From positions 4,152,001 through 4,216,000 of the forward strand of contig JAYKKI010000040.1 in assembly GCA_039881145.1 (NCBI GenBank): a stretch of 64,000 nucleotides of DNA, read 5' to 3'. Each line of letters starts with the position of its first letter. The first letter of the stretch is position 1. Positions 48,781-60,726 of the stretch are shown piece by piece. Source of the DNA: Druceiella hillmani (lineage: Eukaryota > Arthropoda > Insecta > Lepidoptera > Hepialidae). The position numbers and the translations under genes are program-made. The notes under the pieces were generated by a model. That model was not told where the DNA came from, ran no database searches, and saw only the letters and a program-made list of their open reading frames with translations.

Positions 48781-50540
48781 AAAAAGAAACTATACAGAAA
48801 CAGAGTGCAGATATTGGTCTCTTACAAAGATGTAATTAAAAATAAACGCACCGACGGAGCAAACGTGAAGATGAAAAAAATTCCGCCTATATAATGCTAG
48901 TAGCATTATTAATGAAAGGGTAAGTACAATCAAATGTTCACGTTTATAATGAAAACAGAATTTATTTATTTATTTAAAAGCTCACAAAACAGTTACAATC
49001 ATGTAGATGAATAATAAAAAGAATAGAGTATAAAACTAGACTATATGTGTGCGCAAAATAGGTAGAGTATTTATGTATACATTTTCAAGGCTCACTTATT
49101 AATCAAAGTTAGTATTAACTTAGAATTATATTATTTTCTACATACTGATCAAAACATTAATTCTATCGTAGCTGGTTTTAATTTATAAATAATATATTTT
49201 GTATTAACTTTTTAAATGTTAATAATTTCAGTTCAAAAATGTCCAAGGACGGATTTTGAGAGACAATATAGCTATGTAATCAGCACATTCTAATTATAGG
49301 GTTATAAATATGTATAATTGTTATAAACTTGTAGTACGAATAATCTCTGTAATGGTATACGGGATCTAAGTCGAGTGTTGAAGTTGAGTAGAGAGAGGAG
49401 ATAGCGACGACATGCGAATGTATGATTTTATATAAATACAATAGATTAGCGCTTTTCCCCCGTGCAGCTAGTGATGACAAATTAAATCTCTGTAGTTTAA
49501 TTTCATAGGATCCATACTCTCGTGCAAGATGAAGTCAGAATTAATTTGTTTGACGAATAAAGAATTAATTTGTTTACATGAATGTAATTCCTTTTTTTTT
49601 TAAATAATGTGTTAAGAAACGTGTACCTTATTTGTTTCTGTAGGCAAAAGGAAGTCAACCGTGCCGACTTTGGCTTAATATGAAAGCCAAGCAGAGAAGA
49701 GAGTCGGCAAGAGAAAGGCAGCAGCGGATGGCTACTAGCGGAGGAGACGCGATTAGCGATATCCAAATTGACACCGTCGTTTCTTAATAGCGCCAGAGCT
49801 AAATGTGGAAGTCCCATCAAACGATTCTGCCCAGCAATTCGATCGAGGTAAACAACGTGAATTTTGATAACCGCAGAATTAACATTTTATGTTTAATGTT
49901 TTCTAGAAACTAATTAATATAGCAACGGGCACCGAAAGTTTTCACGTCTATTTATTTGATGTGAATTTTATTCCAATTTATATTTAATACTTAAAAAACA
50001 GTATCACAAACGAAAGTAGATTGTAATTAAATCACTTTTAAAATTACAAATTGATTATCATTCATTTAAGAACCTTTCAATTGGACTTTTTTTCTTTTCT
50101 TTCTAGTGATATGCGAAAATGTGTCGAAATTTAAAATTTGTAATATTCACGAACTGACATTGAATTAATTAGAGTTAATTAGCTACAGATCCGTCTGAGC
50201 AACCACCGATGAGTAGAAGTGAAGTTTTTGTTGAAGCCGCGGAAACTTTGCCAACATCGTCCGAGGCAACGGAAGATGTTCCAGCTGGTCAACCTAGGGG
50301 TTAGGTGCAGGAAACCATGTCGGACGTGGACAGGAATGCACCAGCAGCCAGCAATCCGATATCAGGCTCACTTTCAGCCAATGTCAGTTGCTTCAGACAG
50401 AAGAATTAAAAAGAAATTGCATGAGGCATGAAATGGAGCAGAGAAAGGCAAGCTCCGTGAAATCCGGAAGGAAATTTCATTAAGTCAAGTTCGAGAAGCG
50501 AAAGCTCATGCTGAAGTTGCAGAGGGAATTAAAAAATAAA
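48781..50540 (+). pseudogene. Myb/SANT-like DNA-binding gene, three exons, decayed
   Basis: Three plus-strand segments fit together as a spliced gene of the Myb/SANT-like (zeste-type) class common in insects, many of them transposon-associated. Exon 1 (about 48781-48919) reads RKRNYTETECR, shifts, then YKDVIKNKRTDGANVKMK and NASSIINER before donor gg/gtaagt. Exon 2 (49644-49847), after acceptor tttctgtag, reads AKGSQPCRLWLNMKAKQRRE, SARERQQRMATSGGD, SDIQIDTVVS, then a stop and a shift to APELNVEVPSNDSAQQFDR, ending gag/gtaaac. Exon 3 (from 50189, acceptor agctacag) gives PSEQPPMSRSEVFVEAAE, a stop after AGQPRG, and in another frame a Lys/Glu-rich helical C-terminus (KLREIRKEISLSQVREAKAH). Exon phases agree at both junctions. 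At least four lesions in the frame show it is dead. No initiator ATG is preserved (ata at the expected place). Confidence 0.75.
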
Positions 50541-51855
50541 TGAAATAAGTTTTTAGTTATTAATTTTTTTTATTTACACATTTTCATTCTATTTTGTGTT
50601 TTTAAATATTGGTTTCTTCTTATTTCGTTTTTATTTCTTACATACTCTATTTATATACCTTTTGTACTATTGTTATTTTCATTACTTTTATTTTTGTGAA
50701 TTTTTCTGCTCATATTGTGTTTTGTTTTATATTTTGTAAATTTCACAACGGACAGTTAAATTTTCAATAATAAATCGTGTAGTCATTATTTTGTTGTGTG
50801 TAAAAAGGCAGTGTAGCAGGTTATTTAAAACATTTAAAAACAAAAAAATATTAATGTTCATATTTTTTATTTTACACAAAAATAGTGGGAATTATTTACT
50901 AATTGTTAAAGTGGCATTTATGTTGTCAAGCTTTGTTAATAAGGGTCTACAAGTACACATTGCAATTTGGTAAGAGATAAGTAAACCAAATATTCAATGA
51001 AATGGTGTATTAACCAATGAAATAGGATTTTCATGTTGAAACCCTATGAAAGAATGGTTTATATTATCTAGTCCAAACTGATTTAATGCACGTGTTTGTT
51101 TTAGTTATAGACAAATTGAACCATACATTGGATTTTAATAACAGAATTTTTACTTAATGTAACTTCTGTCATCATTTGTACTCAAATTCAATTTATCAGA
51201 ATACTTTTTGCAAGTATTTGTAAAATTACCATATATGAAGAATAAATATGTATTAATAACTTTCTGAATTAAAGCAGCCACTGGCTTATATCATCTTGTT
51301 CAAACTAATTGAATGCACATTTTAACATTCTGGTGATAGATAAAGTTAACCAGCCAGTGTAAACTAATTTTAATGCACTTTTTAATATTCTAGCTATAGG
51401 TAAAGCATTACGTCTCTAGTCAGATTAAATTTTAATAATAGAATCCTACATTGGAATTAAAAAAATTAATTCCAATTTAGGATATTAATAAATAACTTTT
51501 CAAAATACAATATATTTTTCCGTAAAAATTTATTAAATTACCAAATGTGAAAAATAAAATAAGTTAAATCCTAAAAATAAAGCATTGCTAAGGCAATTTA
51601 TCCCTCATTTCTAATTGGTACTTTCCTTTAGATACGTACAATGGTACAAGTTTTGTGGATACAAGTATCTGTAATATTATCTGTACATTTGAAAATGAGT
51701 TGTATGTTTATTAATGTTATAGGAATGAGATTATAACAAAGGAGAAATGTCACAAATAATACAGTTTTCAAACCTTTTCAATACATATGAATATCAGTTA
51801 TGGGTGATGTCGTTCCAGGTGATAAAGAATTAATACAAATAAATATGAATAAAAG

Positions 51856-51856
<1 letters not shown>
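50541..51856. other. Unassigned AT-rich DNA
   Basis: Recurring words such as tcatcttgttcaaactaatt and ccagtgtaaactaattttaa (51290-51380), each followed by gaatgcac or aatgcac, suggest a weak 80-bp duplication; nothing else supported. Confidence 0.4.
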
Positions 51857-51926
<70 letters not shown>

Positions 51927-51943
51927 ATATATGTATATATATG
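51857..51943. repeat. (TA)n microsatellite
   Basis: About 87 bp of TA with three TG interruptions. Confidence 0.95.
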
Positions 51944-52400
51944 CTTTCACTACTATAAGATATGCGTTTATTTACCCCCTTTACTTATTTGTACATTCCA
52001 AGACAATTGTACGTACAGTCATGCGTCGGAGCTGACACGCACAATTGTTTTAAAAATAATTTATAAATAACGGTTATTGTGTTAAAGTCTATAGCAGCGA
52101 ACGGCCTCTACGCGATGTTATATACACGCCTGATTTCTAAATATAATTTAATAAAATTCACAGCAAACTTAATCCAAACTACCCTCTTTAAGATATAACA
52201 ATATATTTTGTAATAAAAATATTTTTTAGAAAAATTTATGTATCTAACAAAAATTGTCAAAATTTTCCTTATTTTTGTAATACCTACTCTAGCAAACCTG
52301 ATAAACTACATATTATCATTTTAAATTATTATAGGAACGTACTCTCAAACCATGGATGAATGCATCAATATACACTCTTTGGCTAGTATGCATAAATATA

Positions 52401-53961
52401 CACTCTTTGGCATAAAAAACGGGCGGTTTTGATTTTGTCATATTATTAATAGAATATTATTTATTAAGAGGTTGTATTAATTGTAATTGTTACTGGCAGG
52501 TATAGTGTATTCTGGCACATAAAGAAAAACGTTCTAAATTTGAAATTTATTCTTTTTGAATGAAAATTCTCTTTCACTGACAAAAACGTATTTTTTGGCG
52601 GTAAATGAAATCCAACTCATTCATAAGTTAGTTCTTTTTCATTTGTTACGTTTGACACTATAAGGGGACTTTCGAAGGTCCCCTTTTTGTATGAGGTGGG
52701 TCGTTACGGGTCCCAGTAGGGGCCTTGAGACTACCCGGGTGGTATGGCGGGAATAGTGTTTGCTGCATTAGTTCACTTCTATTTGCTGTTATAAGTAGGG
52801 TTGAAAAAACGATAAGAGCTAGTAAAATTGAAGAAGGCTGTAGCCAATGTTATGGGTCTCAGCAGTATAATTTAAGCCGTTCCATCGTCCAAAGGACCTG
52901 GCAACGATACCAAGAAACGGGCTCTGTCACTAGAAGACCTGGTTCTGGAAGAAAACGGTGCACCGAGCCACGGGACGACCGCTTCATAGTCAGTCCAGCG
53001 CTACGAAATCGTCAAGTTACGTATGTGGATCTCAAACAGAACCTCGAGGACGTCAGAGGTACACGAGTAAGCCTATGGACAGTCAGAAGGAGACTTCAGG
53101 CCGTCAATATACGTAGTTATAGCCTAGCTCGGGGCCCTACATTGTTCCGTGAGCATCGAGTTGCCAGATGAGATTCGCTCAAAATGTTTCGTCATGGACT
53201 CAACAAGACTAGTGTTTTATTCTCCGATGAAGCTCGTATATTGATTAGTGGTGAGATGGTATTAACTCAGATGACCGTACCGACTTAGTTTTTATTGAAA
53301 ATAGCACACTTAATGCGCAAAGGTAAATAACAGAGATTCTTATTCCCCATACCCAACCCGCATTAACAGCAGTTGGAGGCGAGTCCATTTTTATGGACGT
53401 CAACGCTCGCGCCCACCGCTCTAGAGACGTTGATGCGTATATGCAGGAGGCCAGAATTCGTCGGTTAGACTGGCCAGCTAGACGACCCCACCTCATATGG
53501 GAACACACATGGGATAATCTCAAACGACGCGTCAGAGCCGTAAAGCCAGCTCCAGTAAACATTCAGGCCCTTAAAAATATGATCGTCGCTGAATGGGAAC
53601 GTATTCCCCAGGAAATGATAAAAAACGTCGTCAAACGCATGCATAGCAGATTAAGCGCATTGATTTTAGCTAGAGGAGGGCATACTCGTGACTAAATTTT
53701 CAAATTTTATGTTAAATTAATAAAAAATATTCAAAAATAAACTTTAGCCAGTTTTAATGTACCAGTATGGAAACGCTCGTCTATGGACGTTACATCGTTT
53801 TTTTATTTATTCGCATTTTTAATGACTGAAGTAGATAAAACGATATCTCAATAATAAATAACAATATTCTCATCATATCGCCATATAAAATGCATCAAAT
53901 AATAATAAAATAACTGATATTGTTTATTCCTATAAGTGCCCGTTTTTTTTGCAAAATAGTG
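52401..53961 (+). mobile_element. Tc1-like transposon (1561 bp), complete ends
   Basis: The left end cactctttggcataaaaaac followed by gggc and the right end, read inward, cactattttgcaaaaaaaac followed by gggc are terminal inverted repeats of about 24 bp with four differences. Both sides are bounded by TA (52399-52400 and 53962-53963), the Tc1/mariner target duplication. Size and gene orientation fit the family. The tip of the left repeat (tatacactctttgg) occurs a second time 28 bp outside the element. The transposase inside is broken. Confidence 0.9.
52725..53695 (+). pseudogene. Tc1-like transposase, broken
   Basis: The N-terminal frame (52725-53171) contains the second helix-turn-helix and hook: SIVQRTWQRYQETGSVTRRP, GSGRKR, then LRNRQVTYVDLKQNLEDVRG and VSLWTVRRRLQAVNIR, all characteristic of Tc1 proteins; the residues before about 52800 look unrelated, so the start is unclear. 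The catalytic domain is out of frame: VLFSDEAR carries the first Asp (53226). The second motif reads FMDVNARAH in place of the usual HDNARPH, with Val just before Asn and Asp one place earlier. The last frame (53393-53695) has RLDWPARRPHLIWEHTWDNL with the Glu at 53501. The DE(A) to DNA-type interval is about 170 bp, shorter than usual, implying an internal deletion of roughly 90 bp. A TGA at 53169 and frame changes complete the inactivation. Confidence 0.9.
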
Positions 53962-53963
53962 TA

Positions 53964-55504
53964 TTTCACTTTCGTTAAATAAAACGACATGTAAACAAAA
54001 ATACATATATTTATCAAATATTTATAATATTTTTATTTGATTGCAAAGACATGCGGTATCTAGTCTTACTTACAATCCACAGAATAAAATGAATTGTTTC
54101 AAAATTTACGTATCTACTATATTTTCGGCCTTAGAATAACTAACAATGTTTTAGAATATAGGTCACGGCTCAACTGGATGGAAGTATGTGACCGACGCAA
54201 TCTATATATTCTGTCTCCACTATAATTTGTTACATAACGTTATCAGTAGAAATATCTCACCTATAATATGTAGCATAACCCAACAGAATAGATCTAAATA
54301 TCTCGCTTTAACTTGTTGCGTAAGGTTTAATATACAAACCTAACATTACGTTAAAGGTTAGCTCCAGATTTACGTTATTACGTTCTGAAAATCTACTTAC
54401 TCTCGTCATTTCTAAATATAATACATTATTCCATAAACATTCATTTAAAGTGTATATACGGCTTGTTGTGTAATAAATTGAACTTTGCTCATACGGAAAG
54501 CTACGTCAATACACGTGTTCAAATGTTAAACCAACACGTCACTACAACTATTTACATTACTCGATACTACCTTTGTCTACTCTATTTCCCTCCCACACTT
54601 CCTTCAGCCAACAAATATGCACTTCGATTGGAATTGGTTACCTACAAGAGATTGCTTGAAGCGAAATCTAACTTTATCGGTAATTAATTGTAATGGTAGG
54701 TAATTGTCGATCGTAAAATGCACAACAATTTCCACTTGCTCATCATAGAATGAGATGCGAGGTATTCTGTCATTCCTCTATATATATATATATATATCAA
54801 ACCTGACTAACTGACCGTTGTATTGACACTCAACCTCATCCATAAGCCACAGAAACAAGAAATTTGGAGGACACATTTTATTTAGTTAGAAAGATACGTT
54901 AACGTTTGCTTGGATGAACTTAAAGAGAAATTCGTTTCACCTGAATAGTCTTACGGTGCTATATTAGGGGTGAAGTTACCTCGTCATCGTCACTAGGGGA
55001 AAACCATGAATGTTTTCATTAAAAGGCGTTAGTTACCTTTTTCTTTAAAGCTTTTTTCGACTTCGATTTGTTTCAGAAATAATAACAGAATTTCTTAAGG
55101 ATTACGGTATAAAAATAAAGGCTTTCGTATAATACCTTAAATGTCTTTATTGAAAAAAATTATGTAACAATTAACGCCACGAGATCATGCCAACTTTTTT
55201 CACTTCGAAACTAAACTGTTAAAAAGTCGATTTCAAACACATTAAATATATAAATTAGCTGATGGGCATTAAGTTATTCTCATCTAGGATTTTTCAAGCA
55301 ACTCATATAAACTGTGCACGGTTTCTCTATTATTCTGTTTAGTGATATACTCTCAGATATCCTAATGCTGAGGCCTTGATAACAATCTTTGATAATAATC
55401 GTTTCATGAACTCGGAAAACAATTCCTTGCCGATCATACACTTTTCCTTATTGAATTAACATAATATCCCCTACATTTTGTTTTTCCGCGATCTCGAATG
55501 CCAG
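53964..55504. other. Unassigned AT-rich DNA
   Basis: A short (TA)10 tract at 54779-54798; a 74-codon frame at 54463-54687 without recognisable domain. Nothing else supported. Confidence 0.45.
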
Positions 55505-57090
55505 TGAGTTAATTTCTTCTCTTCTCCAGATTAAGCTACTAAAGTGGTTTCAACAAATGAGGTACCCATAGATTTGTCTTGATCCAGAGTGTGTCCCAGG
55601 GTACATAACATTATGAAGTTCACAGGCTATATATGTATGTAAGTACGTTTATTTGTTCACTCATGCAGACTAAACTACTAAAATTATTTCATTAAATGAG
55701 ATGTCTTTATATTCGTCTTGATCCAGAGAGTGTCTTATGGTATATAATGTTATGAATTTCACAGGTTATGTATGCACATATGTATGTAAATAAGTCTGTT
55801 CCCTCATACGGACTAAACTACTAAAGTGATTTCAACAAACAGGTATTGTTAGATTCGTCTTGATCCAGATAATATCGTAGGGAATATAATGGTTTGAATT
55901 TAACAGACGATGTATGTATGTATGCATGTACATATGTATGTGAGTAAGTGTGTTCCCTCGTAGTTTAGTCTGTAGACTAAACTACCAAAGTGCGTTCAAC
56001 AAATGAAAAGTATTTAGATTCGTCATGATCTAGAGTATATAACGTTATGAATTTCACAGACTATGTATGTTTGTTTGTATGCGAGTTACTTTTTTCCCTC
56101 GTACAGACTAAACTACTACAGTAATTTAAATAAATGAGGTGTTCGTAGATTCGTCTTAATCCAGACAGTGTTCTAAGATATATAACGTTATGCATTTCAA
56201 AAGTTATGTAAGTATGTATGTATGTGAGGTAGTCCGCTTCCTCCCACAGATTAAACTACTAAAATGATTTCAGCAAATGAGGAATCCTTAGATTCGTCTT
56301 GATCCAGACAGTGTTCTAAGATATATAACGTTATGCATTTCAAAAGTTATGTAAGTATGTATGTATGTGAGGTAGTCCGCGTCCTCCCACAGATTAAACT
56401 ACTAAAATGATTTCAGCAAATGAGGAATCCTTAGATTCGTCTTAATCCAGACAGTGTTCTAAGATATATAACGTTATGCATTTCAAAAGTTATGTAAGTA
56501 TGTATGTATGTGAGGTAGTCCGCTTCCTCCCACAGATTAAACTACTAAAATGATTTCAGCAAATGAGGAATCCTTAGATTCGTCTTGATCCAAAGAGTGT
56601 CCCAGGGTACATAACGTTATTAATTTCACAGACTATATACGAGTATGTATATATGTATGTAAGTTTGTTTGTTCTCTCGTACAGACTAAACTACTAAATT
56701 TATTTCAACAAATGAGATGTATTTATACCCATCTTGATCCAGAGAGTGTCCTATGGTATATAACGTTATGAATTTCACAGGTTATATATGTATAATGTAT
56801 GTAAGTAAGTCTGTTCCCTCATACGGACTAAACTACTAAAGTGATTTCAACAAACCAGGTATTCTTAGATTCGTCTTAACCCAGAGAATGTCCTAGGAAA
56901 TTTAATGTTTTGAATTCAACAGGCTATGTATTTATGTATGTATGTGAGTAAGTTTGTTCCATCGTACAGACTAAACTACTAAAGAAATTTTAATAAATGA
57001 GGTGACCTTAGATTCGTCATGATGCAGAGAGTGTTCTAGGGTCTATATCGTTATGAATTTTGCAGACTATATATGAATGTATTTCGAGTT
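55505..57090. repeat. About 143-bp satellite, 11 copies
   Basis: Units contain agactaaactactaaagtg, tttcaacaaatgaggt, tagattcgtcttgatccaga, a tataacgttatgaatttcac segment and a tgtatgtatgtgagtaag segment. Copies are spaced about 131-165 bp apart; the three around 56150-56590 are almost identical at exactly 143 bp, showing recent local homogenisation, while the outer copies are more diverged. Confidence 0.93.
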
Positions 57091-58852
57091 ATTCAATTAT
57101 TTTCTCCATAGTCGGATTTTAGTTTTTCCTCTTGTTTACATAACGTAAAATTCTTGGCTTGGAAATGGGGTAAGTTTTTGCGATTTTTTTTTCAACCAGT
57201 TTACTTTTTGTAAGCTCCATATAAATCTATCTCATTCCTTCGATAATACTTTCTTCTCTTTTCCGACATCTGAAATAAAGAATAACATGTCGGTAACGGA
57301 TTTTCCGATTGGCTAAATCTACCGATGCAATTAAAGCGCTCCAGTCGGTATGATTTATCAAACTGAAATATTGTTTAAAAACCAATGTACAAAAATAACG
57401 TCATAATTCAAATAAAAACGTAACAATGTACAACAGAGTAGTATCACTGGTAAATATGAAACATATTACTCAATTACTATTACAACAAATTATGTCTTCA
57501 TGCATCAATCGGAAAAATATGATGAAAGTCTAAAAAAAATATTTTTTCCATTTAAAAGTAGAATATTTACCAAACACAACAACACAACAGAAGGTAGGAA
57601 GCCAGGCGTATGCTGGAGCTTATAACGATAGTGCACAAAAAGTAACGATTCGATTGAAACCTCAAGGCTGTACCGTTTAAATAGCTGTATTATATAGCCA
57701 ACTCTTCTCTATTTAAGACAAAATAGCATATCCGCAATAAACTTTTGAAGCATGGGATCTGTACGCCCAACAGTATAAAAATGAAATGCGATTAGGCTGT
57801 TATTCTCAGAAAATCCTTTCGCCCCACCAATGATCAACAGGTAGATAAATTCAACTAAATAAATAGGTACCACAAGGAGTTCATGAACTCTTTCAGGCAT
57901 AAGAAAACCCTGGCAATTTAAAATAATATGCGATGTTTTCGTTTTAGTAAAAACAGAGGGGTTGCTTAGTAAACTTCATGGGTAACAACATATAATAATA
58001 CTATTACATACCGCGATAAGTACTAAATATAACAAAATGAAAAGCTGAAGTAATATTTGTTAAATAACCTATTACTATTCGACCAATCCTATTATCACTA
58101 TTCGACCAATCCTACTTCGGCCGTCTGCACACGAGTCGTTTGGTTAGTAATTGAAGTTAGCGACTGGTTGCATTCAATAATTTCCGTATAAAGTAATGGG
58201 GGGTACACGGCACGACCTATCACTAATAAGTTAGACTGAAATGGACCTCAGTCTCTTAAGTTAGAGTACATAGGTATATTTTCTGTTCCGTTGTTCTGCC
58301 CTTTGAAACAAAGCGCCATCTATTAGGTCCAGATTTTGTGGTTTTCTTTTTGGCGCTAAACCGACATATATTGTGGATGAATCATTTTGGTCCATAAATA
58401 AAGAATTTTTTAATAGCTTGACTACAGTGCCCTCTGTCGAATCCTAGCATAGCTATGAACCACCATCTTAACAAAACATATACATATATTGTGTGAATAT
58501 GACCTTAGTCAGTTAAGTCGATCAGAAGTTACGCGATCACTAACAGACGCACCAAAGATTATATATAATAAGATAATCTAAGTATTTCAGAATATATTTC
58601 ATAACGAATTCTTCTAGTGTAAATTAACAAGTTAATTAACATCCCGCTCGCAGAAGGAGGGGAGACGCACCCTGGGCTTTACAACCCATCTTTTCAAATC
58701 ATTCTAAAAAGGATTGCACAAAGTTTGCAGTGATGTAGCAGCAAAAGGAAACATGACAGGCATACGTCAAATCTTTATTTTAAAACATTTATTAAAATGA
58801 ATACGCACAGTAATTTTTCATCGATGGTTTTAATCAGAACATATGGGCGGAA
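57091..58852. other. Mostly unassigned; short repeats near 58080
   Basis: ctattactattcgaccaatc and ttatcactattcgaccaatc are adjacent 24-bp copies at 58070-58112, followed by a segment (58130-58185) resembling 37805-37840 (tagcgact..., then gca.ccaataat). This is probably a MITE family with two members; termini not defined. Confidence 0.4.
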
Positions 58853-59298
58853 AGAAGGAACATATATGGGCGGAAATCGCACGCGAGATGGGCAAGAACA
58901 GTGAGTTGAACGTTATATTGTGTAGTTGTAGCAAATCGTCAAAAATAAAATATAACAAACCTTTTCAGAATTCAACCGAATTTCTCTTCTGATAGTCCGT
59001 CAGTAAAGTGGGACATCTAGGTATACAATCGGGCCTTCTACCAATGTGGAGACAAAGCAACGGTGATACGCAGTAACCCCTGATTTCGAGTATACGTGCT
59101 CTACTATTAGGAGTTACTACGTAAGTATTAAAGTATCTAAAGCGTGGGTGGTAAAAAATGTGGGTAACATTTTGCGCATACCGAATGTTTGCATAAACAT
59201 AAAAAATGTAATTCTCAAACTCTATGAAAAACGAACCGCTAATATGTACGGAGGCAGACATACATGATCTAATGGAACGATCGAAATGAGAAACGTTT
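58853..59298 (+). repeat. Upstream copy of MADF exon 3' part and intron start
   Basis: This stretch aligns with 60681-61128 in the same orientation. It begins inside the exon (agaaggaacatatatgggcg), keeps the coding sense KEHIWAEIAREMGKN and the splice donor gtgagt, and continues through the intron (gtgggacatctaggtataca, ccaatgtggagacaaagcaa, tacatgatctaatggaacga). Over the exon part there are three base differences in about 55, all synonymous; the intron differs more, with some indels. The 5' part of the exon, the MADF start and the CpG-rich region are missing. An extra acatatgggcgga word at 58839 precedes it. Confidence 0.85.
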
Positions 59299-59629
59299 TG
59301 ATAGTTCTACATCTTCATCGTGAAATTCGGTACTTGATATACCAGCGATTAGATTTAATATTATGGCTAAAAATTAAATATTTAATCCGAGTCTGCCCAG
59401 CTGTAAATAAACTTTAATAATACGAAATACCCAACTGTGGGTTAGTGAACGACGAGCAAATATTTGCAACCAACAGGTACTTGAATCTTTCTTATTTCGT
59501 TTAATTGAAATCGAAATTATGAAGGTCCCTCTTAGATAATAAAAAAATACCTAACATTTTAAAAATCTAGACCTAGATACCTTAACATCAATACGAAAAG
59601 CAACCCTTACGTGATCTAACTTTAATATG

Positions 59630-59720
59630 ATCCTTTTTAGAGTTTTGCAATCTAAAAAAGGTACCCTTGTAGGATTACTATGTTGTCCGTTTGTCTGTCC
59701 CTTTCCTCAGGAACAGCCAG
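59630..59720 (-). repeat. Dispersed repeat fragment
   Basis: Its reverse complement reads gggacagacaaacggacaac then atagtaatcctacaagggta, the same boxes as 39200-39290 and 43800-43880. Confidence 0.5.
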
Positions 59721-60289
59721 AGGTACTCGTATCAAGTTAATTATAATCAAAATGATAACGTCTACTGTCCTGTAATCTTGTAAAATATTCAAGATCTTTC
59801 TTTTGAGTTCTAACTCGATGCAAAAAAAAGGAACAAACACACTCACCAAACCTTGTACTTGTAAGGTATTTTTACCATTCACGTAGTATCTTGAAATATG
59901 GCACTATGGAAGGTCTCATGAACGAGTAAAAAAAATTATTAATTTCGTCATTAATGGGAAAAAAATCATAACATTTCTATTTTCGCTTTTTTTATTTGCA
60001 CAGTACCTACTTGCGATAATATGGTATAACGGTACGGAATCTTCCGGCTGCGAGATTTACTCACATTTGACCGTGTTTTTTTTCTTTTAATCATTTTTAT
60101 GTGCGCGAGAGAAATTTAGAAACGAAAATTGCAATTGCAAATCAAACGGTTCTTTTAAATTATCGCGTAATTTATTTTTATCCAAAAAAGGGTGAAGAGA
60201 CTACCACACTTAAAAGAAATTTCGTACCCTTTCTATTATATAAATTCAACCCCTAATTTATTATCCTTTCCACCAATATATCCCCATCC

Positions 60290-60560
60290 CACGCGCTTCC
60301 CAAACGCGAACATCCGACCCGACTTAGCGACACGAGTCGCACCACTACGCGCGCAAGGGACAGACACCTGCGGCGACCTAGCTAGGTACCTACCTCGCCG
60401 GCCGCCGCGCGACGCTTCCGACGCGATCGACCCCCCGCGAACGCGCAGCCCCGCGCCTCCCCGCCGCCCGCGAACGCCGCCCGGCGCTCGGCCGGTCGCG
60501 GCGATCACCGCCGACAGTCGGCCTCCGCGCCCGCCCGCACCCGCACGCGCCGTCGCCGCT
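60290..60560 (+). promoter_or_regulatory. CpG-rich 5' region of the MADF gene
   Basis: About 270 bp of GC-rich, CpG-dense sequence directly upstream of the MADF start codon (ccgcccgcgaacgccgcccg and similar), in sharp contrast to the AT-rich surroundings. It is probably promoter and 5' untranslated region. An in-frame Pro/Arg-rich extension reaches back to 60192 without a stop, so an upstream start cannot be excluded, but its composition looks non-coding. No TATA box is evident at a fixed distance. Confidence 0.7.
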
Positions 60561-60726
60561 ATGTCCTCGCGCCGCCAGCTAGGCTTCTCCACACAGGACG
60601 ACGAGCGGCTCATCGAGCTCGTACGCGACAATCCGCCCCTCTACGTAGTACACAGCAAGGGATACAAGAACAAATCCCAGAAGGAACACATATGGGCGGA
60701 GATCGCACGCGAGATGGGCAAGAATA
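60561..60726 (+). CDS. MADF-domain protein (Adf-1-like), first coding exon, partial
   Basis: First exon of a gene for a sequence-specific DNA-binding protein of the MADF class (Adf-1 and relatives), nuclear regulators that often carry a C-terminal BESS domain. The chosen start (gccgctATGtcc) opens MSSRRQLGFSTQDDERLIEL, followed by VRDNPPLYVVHSKGYKNKSQ and KEHIWAEIAREMGKN. This matches the first half of the MADF domain: LIELVR.NP.LY, then a Y+NK stretch and the IW.EIA.EMG helix. The exon ends at 60726 one base into a codon, before gtgagt. The rest of MADF and any BESS domain must be on later exons, not seen up to 64000, so the first intron is at least 3.3 kb. A copy of the exon's last 46 bases lies at 58.86 kb. 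Its reading frame is undamaged, unlike every other protein trace in the window. Confidence 0.85.

Noticed and set aside
49503..49820. 105-residue minus-strand frame
   Set aside because: Lies opposite exon 2 of the Myb/SANT-like pseudogene, which explains the coding-like composition.
60236..60631. 131-residue minus-strand Gly/Arg-rich frame opposite the MADF exon
   Set aside because: Shadow of the GC-rich promoter and exon; no recognisable domain.
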